Source of the DNA: Bedellia somnulentella
Lineage: Eukaryota; Arthropoda; Insecta; Lepidoptera; Bedelliidae
DNA length: 64,000 nucleotides
Direction: 5' to 3'
Assembly (NCBI GenBank): GCA_963576735.1
Contig: OY755184.1
Span: 7,564,001 to 7,628,000 of the forward strand
The notes below the pieces were generated by a model. The model worked only from the letters and a program-made list of their open reading frames with translations, did no database searches and was not told where the DNA came from. Of this stretch, positions 11,403-22,398 are shown piece after piece. Made by a program: the position numbers and the translations under genes. The stretch's first letter is position 1. Every line of letters begins with the position of its first letter.

Positions 11403-12303
11403 TGTCATTACCAATATTGAGATACCCTTGATAGATCAGTGGGAAGAAACGCTTCTTATATAGAATACGTGAAATTTCTAAATTCATATAAATGTTAAAT
11501 TTATCAAGGTTGTTAGCTGACAGTAAACTACATTTTTGGATATGTTAATTATATTATAGATATCATAGGAATTTCGTTATTATATTATTTTAATAACACG
11601 AAAATAGTCCTGTATTGCAACGCTGAAATAAAAGGAAAAATTTACCTGCCAACCATATTTAGATAGCAATATGGGGATGTTTATTTCCTAGATTTCCAAC
11701 CTATCTCTATAATATAAGGGTAGTTGCTATTTCAGCGATTTGAGATGTGTATTTGTTTTGTAAATAATGCAATCGCTTTCAGCACTGACCTCACCATCCT
11801 CTTTATCCTTGTTAGCGCGAAATATGACACAGAAAAACTATGTCTTAAAACAGAATACGTATATGAACTTGATCAGTATGTACAAGTGTCATTGTCATTG
11901 AAGGTGAATATGTAGTCGCGGCCACGTGGTTAGCGGCGGGGCCGTAGTGTGTAGTGTCTTCATTTCTAACATGACAGTATTGTGTACAACCAAACATTGA
12001 ATATTTCGTTCAAGGTCATGTATTCAGGTGTGAAATTACTCGTGTTGTGGTACGGTGTCACTTGAATAATAGTCAAAATAAATGAAATAGTTAATAGCCT
12101 CTTTTTTCTCAAAATATGTGCTATGAAATCCGGTGATAGATAAATAAATTTACTGCCGATATAATAAATATTAGTCAATGTTGAATTCTTCTCTAAGATT
12201 GACTAATTTATATTTTTCTATATACAAATGGCTTTTTACCTGCAAAACAGCTACAAATTAGAATAGATACTCATTGTAGCAGGACTATGGATAAGGATAG
12301 GAC
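11403..12303. other. No gene seen
   Basis: AT-rich. A short GC-rich patch at 11916-11950 (GCGGCCACGTGGTTAGCGGC) could be a scrap of a tRNA-headed SINE, but it is too short to assign. Confidence 0.4.
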
Positions 12304-12317
12304 ACGATGAATAAGCA

Positions 12318-12572
12318 ACTTTTGATTTTCGGATATTTTAATCGCGTATTATTACATTATTTTTAAAGCCCGACGTTTCGAAAACTTTTCAGTTATCATG
12401 GTCACGGGAAGACTGAGGTGTTATTTGTCATTATACAGTACTATAAAATTATTAATACTAACTACCTTCACAAAATTTTAAGTTACATATACAATAATAC
12501 GCGATTAAAATATCCGAAAATCAAAAGTTGTTTCAATTATAATGTGCAATCGTGAAAATCTTAGAAAATACT
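12318..12572 (-). mobile_element. Inverted PLE terminal insertion with TSD
   Basis: A 255-base insertion bounded by the exact 14-base repeat ACGATGAATAAGCA (12304-12317 and 12573-12586). It holds the PLE 3' region in reverse (12318-12490), including the hammerhead-like hairpin at 12369-12408, then the PLE end in forward orientation (12493-12572). The junction creates a perfect 38-base inverted repeat (12316-12353 with 12493-12530). Sequence is close to the PLE at 8955-9766. Confidence 0.85.
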
Positions 12573-12586
12573 ACGATGAATAAGCA

Positions 12587-13715
12587 GTTTATAAGGGAAA
12601 TTTTGGAGAAATAAGGTATGAGAGTGAGAAATGGAACTGCTCGACACCTTTAAAGAACGATCTAGATTTCATGCTTCTTTCAGGTAACCGCTAAGGAATG
12701 GGCAATAAGATCATAATCATTACGATTTTCTGAAAGAAACTGTTTTGAAATTTGAATTACTGTGTAATGATAATAATTACGAGGTTTACTCATACGTTTA
12801 CTGGTAAATTCTAATGAGATATGCGGCGATAGTGTAACCTAACGATAGGTTTTCCCCAACTGGCCTAGCCGGCAACTGGCTTTAGTGTTCATATTTTTAT
12901 ACTGAAGCACTTACATTGAGCCAAGTAGACATCGAATCGAATCATTTTACAAAAATGGATCATAACCATGCATTTATATCCATCCAAGATCGAACAATAC
13001 GATGATCGTTTGCCTAATTCAGCGAATTTGTTTACTAAATTATTTACAACTTCTACCACTATGTTATCCATCATAACCCATCGTATAAACATTTATCTAC
13101 ATTTAAATTTTCAATCCCTTACGAAAAACTAGAAATAAAATGGCCACCGATCGCCCGATATCTTCAAATATCATCAAATTGACTGTTTGCAAACACTCGA
13201 TGTATATCTCATATCGAACGGAATTCAGTAGAATAATATCGAATCGAAGAAGTGAGAATAGCTCAAGTTAAATATCGATCGAAAAATATCACTTAAGTGA
13301 AAAATATAGAAAGTGATATAATATATACCGTACGAGAATTTTCCCCAGGCCTATATCACTTCTGATCTGAACCTATTGACATATTACATATATGAACTAC
13401 CAAAGAATTTAACAAAGCCTAAAAAAACTATGTAATTAACGATATAGTTCCGTTTTACTCAGTATCAATGTGAATAACCCTGTTGTGATAATTACAATGT
13501 ATGCTTGTAAAAAAACCTTCATTGAAAGGACAAAATGACGAAATAGCCTCTAGATTTTTTCTCACTCATTAATTCTTGCCAACCTCAATACAATTGATGA
13601 ACACAAAAAGCGGACAAAGGGCTTCAATGTTCGGTTTACACGAAGGTTATGTTGAGATGTTCACGCCATTCGAAACACGTATTAGTACATGCTAGATCGG
13701 ATTAGTTTACAATTA
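12587..13715. other. No gene seen
   Basis: AT-rich without recognisable exons. Several ATATCGA-type motifs cluster at about 13200-13300. No function assigned. Confidence 0.4.
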
Positions 13716-14015
13716 ACATACATACATAAACTCACGACCATAAATTTAAATCTTTTTGTTCATGAAAACCTCATGTGGGGATTATTACTAATAAATAAAG
13801 AATAAATAAAGGAAAGAAAAATTTCCCGCCTGTGTCAAAATTTTTGTTTCCTTTATTTATTCTTTATTTATTAGTCACGACCATAAATCCCTAAAAGGGG
13901 TAGCCAGAGCTTTAGAGCCAGAAACTACTCAGCCACATTTGGAAGTTGATAGGGGACAAGATGGTAGAAATAAAATATCGTTGGTGATGGGTCTCCATCC
14001 GCATCGCCCTTGCAT
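13716..14015 (-). mobile_element. SINE family B copy interrupted by a fold-back insertion
   Basis: Tail (catacataaactcacgacc) at 13720-13745, body resumes at 13876 and runs to the GCATCGCCC block near 14010. The interruption is the element at 13746-13874. The sense 5' head is lost. Confidence 0.8.
13746..13874. mobile_element. Nested fold-back element with TSD
   Basis: Inserted into the SINE with a 14-base target duplication TCACGACCATAAAT (13732-13745 and 13875-13888). It contains perfect 29-base inverted arms (13787-13815 and 13847-13875) rich in AATAAATAAAG and GGAAA, and the block CCTCATGTGGGGATTATTAC, which recurs inverted beside the tRNA-like palindrome at 60473-60630. The two belong to one family. 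Confidence 0.7.
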
Positions 14016-14018
14016 TAG

Positions 14019-14105
14019 CCGTGCCGGAGCATGCCGGTCACTACTCCTTTCAACCCTCGAATGTCGTAAGAAGCGAAGGGTATGGGGCTTTTTAAGTGGT
14101 TTTAT
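14019..14105 (+). mobile_element. SINE family B head fragment
   Basis: Plus-strand 5' part of the family (GCCGTGCCGG.., ATGTCGTAAGAAGCGAAGGG, TATGGGGCTTTTTAAGTGG), lying head-to-head with the preceding minus-strand copy. Confidence 0.6.
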
Positions 14106-15205
14106 ACAATTAATTACGTATATTATTTCCACTTCGGGTAAATTCAATGTAGAAATAGTAGATACTTGGATAATAAAAGTGCGATATTATTCCAAAGAGG
14201 AAAATAGCTTAGCATCGTTTGTATCAGTACTTGATACGAGTAAAGGGATTTATCCAAAATTATGGTCAGACAATTTTAATCTCAAGGACTCACTCTGGCA
14301 GCAAGATGATATACGATAGAGTGATTACAAAATCGTTGCTCCTGCACGATATCTAGAATAATCATCAAAAGACATTCACTACCATTTCGGCTAATATGTT
14401 AGGTCATGAATATAATCTTATAAAGGATTTCTGTGAGGTCAGGACAGTAAATTATCTATCGAGATCAAAATATTCATAGTATGAATTCAAAATCAATGAA
14501 TTCTGAAAATTAGGAATTCTCCGGCTAACTTAAGCTATAAATAATATTTAATGTGTAATAATAATATCACGATTTGTTGGAAACAGAAACAACCAGCAAT
14601 AGTCCAATTTACAAAATAACATAAACTGCTTATTATATATTAACGAGTTTTAGCATTTTCAAGCAAATGTTAGGATTTTATAGTATTATAATCCTTAAAT
14701 TTTATCAATAATCAAAAAGACCTTGAAAACCAAAAGAGTAAAATATTGTATTCTTACCTCTCTAAAATTCAAGTGACCAAATAAGCAGTACAAAAATATG
14801 GGTAGGAGCGGGCATCTCCAAGTTGGGAGTAGACCTCGAAAGAATGAGTCATATGACACAGCCCCAGTAGGCATCACGTAAGGAAACTTGTTGCGCCTGA
14901 GCACTTTCTTTGCCTTCGTTGATGTATCATTATCATTGAATGTTGGAGCCGACCGCTCCCAAAATGATCAGTTAAAAACTTGCCGAGATGACGTTTCACA
15001 GGTTTTGCTGTTTTGCTCGTATTGATGCGCTACATTTTTCCGTATTGTTTTTTTTGTAAATTTTGGGAGGGCAATACACATAACAAATAAGAATCTAGAA
15101 GGTTATTGATTTCGGTTGTACCATTAATTAAGTACTATTGTGTGTAGTAGTATAGACGGTAATATTACAATTTTTTGGAAATAAAGATTTTTTATTATTA
15201 TTATT
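14106..15205. other. No gene supported
   Basis: Mostly AT-rich. A minus-strand open frame (about 14745-14970) ends at a good donor (GAG|GTAAGA near 14759) but has no convincing ATG, acceptor or family resemblance. Confidence 0.35.
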
Positions 15206-15400
15206 CTAGTCGACCACCATAGCTTCGCACTGGTAGTGTAATTTTTCAAATATCTAAGAAATTTTCAATTTAATAAAATTTAGCGTGATCAAAACACAAT
15301 TTTTCAGTCATTACTCACTTTTAATGAAATTTTGCGTGATTATAGCACTACTGAATACGAACAGTGTATCTTTCTGATTAAGAAAGATTGTTTTCGTGGA
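15206..15400 (-). mobile_element. Helitron 3'-end relic
   Basis: On the minus strand ends ..AGCTATGGTGGTCGACTAG, matching the 3' end of the Helitron copies at 883 and 21406 (GCGAAGC, then GATCCACTAG), with the preceding AAATATCT and TAGCACT blocks also shared. The 5' part is not recognisable. Confidence 0.6.
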
Positions 15401-16487
15401 AGAGGCCCTTTGATTTTGAAGTCTGTTTCAAATATCTTGATGCATTATTAAATCGATAATTTCCAGACATTAAATTTAACAACCACTAATATCACTATCA
15501 TTATTTTACTTATGACAGAAGGCGTAAAATTAATTATTATGCGTCCAGTGGGAAGCACATAGACCCAATAACTGTTTACGCAATCCTACTCCTTCAATTC
15601 ACACTGTTTAAATTCCTTATACTGATTTATGCTTAGTTTATGCATTTTGTCTAATTAAGTATGAAGGTTGAATCACAATTAGCGAATATTTCAAGCTGCT
15701 TGTCAATCGTTTTGTTGCTTTATTTTTTGTATGAATTTAGTTTAATCCAATAACGTCAATGAGATTGAATCCTTAGGAGGACACTTAAAATTATAAGCAT
15801 CTCTTTCTAGATGGGTCAGATGAAATAAATATATGGTATTATAATATATATAGTATATAATAAAGGTATATAATAATAAAAATATGACGAACTAAATTTT
15901 AATTTGGTTACTACATCACTAAAGAACGACTTTGAAAATCAAATATGTTATTTTGTGTATAATATGCAGGTTCTTATTTGTCATAAATATAAAGTATAAC
16001 TCCGAATGTATAAGAAATCGAGAGTTCATAGCTTCAGGACATCCGATAATCTTAAGACATTTTACGGTACTTCGTTTCGAATATTGAAAACTCCAATACT
16101 TCATAAAGATAACGTACACCATGTCATCATAAGTGGACAATAAATAAAACTGATTTTATTGATAAAAGCCGTTTTGGAAACAGCAATTACCGTCTGTGAT
16201 ACAAATGGTTACATAAAAAAACGGCTATCTTCAGCCATCTTTCTGATAAATTGTTACCGAAATTCACACCTCTAATTACGAAGTTTCAATAAACGTTTCC
16301 CTGTTCAATCTTTTCAAGAAATCTCAACAGCCAAGATTATTAAGCTCCACTGTTTAATAATTCATAAGGTATCAATCACTGAGTTTGGTCGACAAGATTT
16401 TTTTCGGAATCGATATTACAAGGCAAATTCTGCAAATAATTTCCAGTAAAGCTCATGATTTTTAAAATTGTATTAGATACATACTTG
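15401..16487. other. No feature seen
   Basis: AT-rich, no recognisable gene or repeat. Confidence 0.4.
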
Positions 16488-16590
16488 CCCATACTCAAGG
16501 CTATACATCCCTAAAAGGGAGTCTCTGAAGGGAGTAAAAAGGCTTTTGGAGCAACGCTTGGAGTTGAGTGGGGAGAAGGGATTCAACAAC
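16488..16590 (-). mobile_element. Degenerate SINE family B fragment
   Basis: CCATACTCAAGGCTATACAT and CCCTAAAAGGGAG resemble the reversed tail, followed by the GTTGAGTGGGGAGAAG block. Confidence 0.5.
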
Positions 16591-16689
16591 TATAATGGAA
16601 ATAATCGTTCCTTGTCATAATCTTTAGTTTACTTGGCCTGCTGGAAGGGGAGTACGAAGTGATAAGAATAAAACACACATGTTTTTTAG

Positions 16690-16762
16690 AATCGTGCAAC
16701 GTGGTGTTAGATAGGCTCTGCATACCCCAATAGGAATAAAGGGCGTGAGTACATTTAAGTAA
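16690..16762 (+). mobile_element. RTE 3'-end fragment
   Basis: CTCTGCATACCCCAATAGGA then GGGCGTGAGTACATT, the terminal block of the RTE element. Confidence 0.6.
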
Positions 16763-17033
16763 GAGCTCCAGTTTTCGAAACTAGTAAAGTAAGTGTGGCA
16801 ACTATAAGGGCTATTGTATTCACATTACCATCACTTGTTGCGTTCTGTTCGCACAAAGATCAATGTATGTTAAACTGATAATAATAGGTCACACCCATTG
16901 TATGTTTAAGATTTATATCGGTTTAGTAAATAAATGTTTGGGCTTGTGAGAAATGCATAGTGATTATAAACCGCCTTGCATGAGGTTACGGAGACTATTG
17001 CTTTGCGAGTATCTCAAGATTTTGTACGAAAAT

Positions 17034-17240
17034 ACATGTATATGCTCACGGCTATGAACCCTAAAAGGGGTAGTCTGATGTTTAGAATTTGAAATCTTCA
17101 GCCACGTAGAATGAGAAAAAGATTGTACAAGAAAGGATGGTTGATGATTAATCTTCCATACCATCGTACATACCACAACATTCCCTCTTAAGCTCCAAAC
17201 CTCTAAATCGCCTCTTACGAACCCACATCTTCTGATAATA
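17034..17240 (-). mobile_element. SINE family B copy, diverged
   Basis: Reversed tail ATGCTCACGGCTATGAACCC then AAAAGGGGTAG. The body is diverged but keeps CAGCCACGTAGAATGAG and the CGCCTCTTACGAACCCA head-proximal block. Confidence 0.6.
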
Positions 17241-17350
17241 TTACCATTTATTTATGGGTAAGAGAAAAATATGCAGAGAAGGATAATAATAGAAGGACAA
17301 AGTGCACAAGGAGAACCGTAAAGAATGAGTTATCTGCTATATCGCTCACC

Positions 17351-17762
17351 AATAATTGGGCTAGACCTCGCTTTTAAAACATACCCTTTTTATACTTTAA
17401 ATCTAACTAAATTAATTTAAATTAAACTAAACAACTTTGTCTATGGAAGGCATATCTAAAATATTGTAAATAATAATTAAAAAGTGTCGTACCTAGATCA
17501 AACTGAGAAAGTATAGTGAGGCTCTTAGCCTCAGCTAAAATAAAAAAAAACTGGTCTATATTTCTTCTATGTTTTTGTCTTTTATTTCAGCCGAGGCTAA
17601 GAACCTTACTATACTTTCTCAATTTGATTTAGGGACCCAAACTTTTTATGTATTAATTATTTTAAAAATTTAGTTTGTTTCAAAGTTGTTTAGTTTGATG
17701 TCTTTAATCGATTTAAAATATAAAAAAGGTATGTTTTAAAAACGAGGTCTAGGCCAATTATT
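17351..17762. mobile_element. Fold-back element with long inverted repeats
   Basis: About 190-base inverted arms (17351-~17545 and ~17577-17762) around a ~30-base spacer. Outer ends read AATAATTGGGCTAGACCTCG and, on the opposite strand, AATAATTGGCCTAGACCTCG. Arms differ by scattered substitutions, so it is not recent. No protein is encoded and no clear target duplication is visible. Confidence 0.75.
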
Positions 17763-17855
17763 TAGACTCCAAAAGACCGAGTACGTTCAGTCACTTCGAT
17801 CTCATTCACGAGACGAGTAGTAGAATATTTTCAAGCCTATTTGTAAGTAGCTATC

Positions 17856-17952
17856 TTACTTAACTTCCAAATATGGCTGAAGAATTTCTAATTCCTTAGC
17901 TCTGGCTACCCCTTCTAGAGGTTTAAGGCCGTGAGTATATATGTATGTATCT
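17856..17952 (+). mobile_element. SINE family B 3' fragment
   Basis: Plus-strand last third of the family: AACTTCCAAATATGGCTGA, CTCTGGCTACCCCTTCTAG and the CCGTGAGTATATATGTATGT tail. Confidence 0.8.
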
Positions 17953-18411
17953 GCTCTTCGCGTTAAAAACATAACTAAGTCTCCACGATTGCTTAAACAA
18001 ACCCAGTTTGACCAAAACAATTAAAACAACTAATTATTCTCTTTGAAAGCGATCGAGATCTCCTTGGCGTTTGACATAAATAAATTGTTTCGTCTTACAA
18101 ATAACCACTTTACGTTGACAGGTCTAAGGCATGCAATGAATGACAATTGTATCTAGTTTATACTATTTAAAGGCAAAATAATTAATACCAAGGACGTACG
18201 CACGTGAACTACGAGTCACTAATGGTGACATAGATTCTAGTTATTTTACAGGTAAACTTTTTAAAAACTTTATGTATGGTCATCCTTCAATATCATTTTA
18301 GATATTTATAATTTATTACAAAATCGATTAGCCGTTCAAGAAATAACTTCTTAACTCAGTAAATATCAAATATCTACACATAATCACACACATGGCAAAC
18401 AGACAGACATG
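17953..18411. other. No feature seen
   Basis: AT-rich, no recognisable gene or repeat. Confidence 0.4.
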
Positions 18412-18680
18412 ATAAATATATACATACATGCATACATACATATACTCACGGCTATAAATCCCTTAACGGGGTAGCCAGAGCTTTGGAATGGGAAATTTCT
18501 CAGCCACTTTTGGAAGTTGATTTGGGAAAAGATGGTAATAATAAATGTTTTTAGTGACGGGTCTCCAACCACATCGCCCAAAAACCACTTAAAAAGCCTC
18601 TACACCCTTAGTCGCCTCTTACGATCACCCACGGGTAGAAATGGGGTAGTGTTATTCTAAGCCGACACTACACGGCACTA
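18412..18680 (-). mobile_element. SINE family B, near full length
   Basis: All family blocks from the reversed CATACATATACTCACGGC tail to the reversed head TAAGCCGACACTACACGGC are present. Confidence 0.85.
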
Positions 18681-18692
18681 TATAGATATGTA

Positions 18693-18695
<3 letters not shown>

Positions 18696-18722
<27 letters not shown>
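18696..18722. repeat. (TA)n microsatellite
   Basis: About 13 uninterrupted TA units. Confidence 0.95.
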
Positions 18723-18723
<1 letters not shown>

Positions 18724-19837
18724 CTTCAAAAGTCTTAAATTCCTTTAGTTGCCGTGTTCAAAATGCTCAGTAATCACTCAAAAATGATACCTATTCTAAA
18801 AATACACAGCTATTTGCTATCCGAATTAAATTGTATGTTAAATATCCAAAAATCAGCGCCACAATTGTTAACATCATTAGCTGTGGCAGCATACTAAGCC
18901 AGTGACCAATTCACTGCATAAGTGTACTTTTTCTGATTTAATTTTCACTAGTATTATTTTGTAGGTTTTGTATATTATTATTTTTACTTGTTGTGTGTTT
19001 TACGAGTACCTATACATTGAATAAAGCTTTTTCTTTCTTTCTAATTAGGCCAGTAAAGCCCAGCAAAAGATTAGGACCGTGCACGCTATATATGCGTAGA
19101 CAATTGTTGGCAAGTAACTTGTGACCAAACAAAAAGATCATATTCAAAGTTCTATTATAAAAACACAATGCTGCATGGACTAAACGTGGCTGATGGGAAT
19201 CGGTCGACATTACAAGGTCATCAGCACAATTCTTCACGTCTTACCAAGGATAGTACTGTCACAGACGTGTGCCAAGAATAGCAAACCTGAGTGAAGTCAC
19301 CATCACACTTATTTGCGTGTGTGTGCGAGTAAGTCGGAAGCTTGTCAAACCCTTGAATATGGTAAACATGATGAATTATTCAAGAGAAGTTTATCCATTT
19401 CAAGGGACTTGGGCTTCACTCGATGTAAATTTTTGTAACAGTTTAATTGAGCTTCGAAAAAAATGGAATATAGTGATATAAAAGAATTATGGCTGGATCA
19501 AGGGATATGGATAACATTCATGTATACTTACAAATACATAGATCTTAGCACTATTAAGAATTAGATACAGCTGATTATCAAGTCTCAAATTAATAAAAAA
19601 AACAGATATGTTTTCGATCCTTTCACTCAATACAAGACATGTTTTCTCATAGTAGCTATTTACTCTACCTATGAAAAGAAATATTAAAAATATGTACTTA
19701 GAATTATTCAAAGCTGATTCCGATACCTATTTTATTATAAAGGATCTTGGACTTCTTTATTATACCTTCATCACCATAGTCCTTTTAACAAAGTGAATCA
19801 AATCCACACATGACTTAAAAATACATAAATTTCAAAC
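18723..19837. other. No gene supported
   Basis: Several open frames of 65-75 codons, none with splice or motif support. Confidence 0.4.
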
Positions 19838-20190
19838 ATAACATAACATAAACGTTCACGTCTTTTATCCCCGAAGGGGTTGGCAGAGGTACCAATACTT
19901 CTGAACTCACATGGCAGCGCCATCTAGTGTCCAGAGAAGGTACCCACGTTTTGCTTAGACAGTGTACTCACGTGGTAGGGGGCAGGCCTATCGCCGTTTT
20001 GTACGAATACACTGTCACATGACTAAGTACAACTCAGCCATGTGGGTTTCCTCACGATGTTTTCCCTCACCGTTAACAACAATGATAAATTAACCACACA
20101 TATGACTTTAGAAAAGACAAATTGGTGTAGGCCCGACCCAGGATTGGAACTCACGCCCTTCTGTTTTCGGGCCACTGGACTATCATGTCG
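19838..20190 (-). mobile_element. SINE family A, full length
   Basis: From the reversed tail ACATAACATAACATAAACGT through the body to the tRNA head with B box (reverse of GAGTTCCAATCC) and A box. The loop region between the boxes differs from the 5894-6258 copy and resembles the 58728 copy (GGGCGTGAGTTCC), so at least two subfamilies exist. Confidence 0.88.
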
Positions 20191-20821
20191 CTAAATAAAT
20201 TATTATATATATATATATGCAAAAATTTCAACTACACTACATATGCCATAAGAAATAAATTTAAGATAGTTTCGCGATGAACAGTCCAATACAATAATCA
20301 AAAGAACGCTTTGTTGTATAATGTACTTAAGTATACCATCTCACTGTTTTAGATGAGATTTCAATCACAAAAAACCATAACTATTCAATATCCAATACCA
20401 CACGCAACTATAGAATATAAAAACCAATTCGCAACCTGCGGTTAGCAATTGCGATCAATCCCTTTGTGATTCACCACAGTTGAAAGAAACTTATAATTTC
20501 AATGACATATAGTTAATTTTGATATTTGTGGTCAAATTACTGAGCCGAAGCTGGGATGTATTAGTACTGCATCACTTTACAATATAATTGCGGGTCTCAT
20601 TATTTTTTGATGGGACCCAAACCACAGTAACTGCAATTATCATAAATGGACACAATATACTAAACGAGCTTTGACTACGTTGAGAAACAAAAAATATTTG
20701 TGTTTATTCTTAAGTTTAATTGTTCTAGGATAAGATTGTACTTTTAAGATTTACAGATTAACTGAACACTGAGTCGACTATTGTAGTTTTTCTTATTAAA
20801 AACCTTTCCTATTCTACTTCT
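20191..20821. other. No gene seen
   Basis: AT-rich, with a short TA run near 20203-20217. GCCGAAGCTGGGATGTATTA near 20543 faintly resembles the Helitron 3' end. Confidence 0.35.
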
Positions 20822-20870
20822 ATGACTGGCTAAGAAAATTCTAATTCTAAAGCCCTGGCCACCTCTTTTG
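20822..20870 (+). mobile_element. Scrap of SINE family B tail
   Basis: GACTGGCTAAGAAAATTCTA followed by AAAGCCCTGGCCACCTCTTT matches the tail region; the end is replaced by an AAG-rich run. Confidence 0.4.
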
Positions 20871-21405
20871 GTAGAAGAAGAAGTAGAAGAAGGTAGGCTT
20901 ATATTGTTTCTTCTCTTACATTTAATGTATGAACTTTTTACACTTTCATGAAAAGATAAGTTAAATAAACTATTATGATAATGATAAAAATGGAGTTTCG
21001 ATCGATAGCCCTTTTTAGTTCTGGCCTATTACACCCTAAATTGCTATGATATAAAATAAAGGCTTCAAAGGATTTTCTTTCACAATATTTCGAAAAATAA
21101 ATACATGTAACGTAAAAACAAGTAACTATGTATAAATATTCAAACACAAATACAAATAAATAGACAATGACTAACAATGTCCTACAAACGTGTTTCCGTA
21201 TTCTAAGAATAATTTGCGTCACACAGTAGAACTAATTAAAGATTACAGCACTTATTCTATGTACATCCAAAGAGCAAGGTTCACGCCTCATCCAGCCAGG
21301 ATGGTACCAGGTTGATGCTTGAGTTATGCAATGGAGCAAATGTCAGCGGCCCTTCACCAATCAAATAGGGGAAGTTGCAGCAACCGAGGATATTATTTCT
21401 GCTTA
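20871..21405. other. No feature seen
   Basis: AT-rich, no recognisable gene or repeat. Confidence 0.4.
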
Positions 21406-21524
21406 TCTATACTTATAATAAATCTGTAGAGAGGTCAATTCTGTACATGAAATATATTTTCAAAATAACCATCAGGTGGTGATTAGGTGTCGATACTGAT
21501 GCTAAAAATGCAATCAGTAAAATT

Positions 21525-21582
<58 letters not shown>

Positions 21583-22398
21583 GGTTTGTATGTTCCTTAT
21601 GGAAACAAAAACTACTCGACGGATTTTAACGAAACTTGGTACAATTATTCTTCATACACCTGCGCAGGTTTTTGTATACTTTCCAGCAGAGTAGTAAAGG
21701 GGAATTTTGGGAAATTTTGGGAAAACGGGAGAAGTTACTCCATTTTTTAAGCTTCCGTCGCGTGTGCAGCCTCAATGGTTAAACTTACATAGAAATCATG
21801 TGTGACGGAAATATTCTTCATAAAATTATCTAAAAAAAAAGCCTTAACAGTTTATGTCTATCTTTTACGGTTGACTCACAATAACACGTGTAATTCCTGA
21901 TAGCTTAGCAGTTCGGAACATTTTTATTATATTTCTTTACTCTTACGTTTGTAAACCTCTCACTCATCCCTAATTTAAAAAAGGTAACATTATTACCTAT
22001 TCAATAAAAAAAGAATCATAGAAATCGGTAGACAAACACCGAAATTATACATAAAATAAGCCACCGCGCCCGTGATCAATCTTTACTAATTTACATATTA
22101 CATACTAGATGGCGCCAGTAGTTGCATCCTACATCACGTAATGAAATGATTTATTTTTTAGATTGTTATAAATACTTCATAGCGTTTTATTTAAAAATTT
22201 GCTATTAAACGGAAATACTGAACCGTTCATAAAAGCGCATTTAAAATCACCAAACTACACTGTTTAGGGAGTGCTATAAATTTAATAAATTGAAGACATT
22301 GCGCTGAATTTCACAATGCTTGAGCAGTGACTGAAGAAAGAAACCTCAGATATTTAAAAAAACAACGCTACCCGTGCGAAGCTGGGACGATCCACTAG
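21406..22398 (+). mobile_element. Non-autonomous Helitron, copy 2
   Basis: Same termini as copy 1 (TCTATACTTATAATAAATCT ... GATCCACTAG), flanked by A and T. Differences from the 883-1820 copy are a longer GTCT microsatellite (about 21526-21582) and an extra ~30-base segment including ACTAGATGGCGCC near 22108. Otherwise nearly identical by eye. Non-coding. Confidence 0.87.

Noticed and set aside
14745..14970. Minus-strand open frame ending at a GTAAGA donor
   Set aside because: No acceptor, no plausible ATG, no recognisable family; a chance donor is common in AT-rich DNA.
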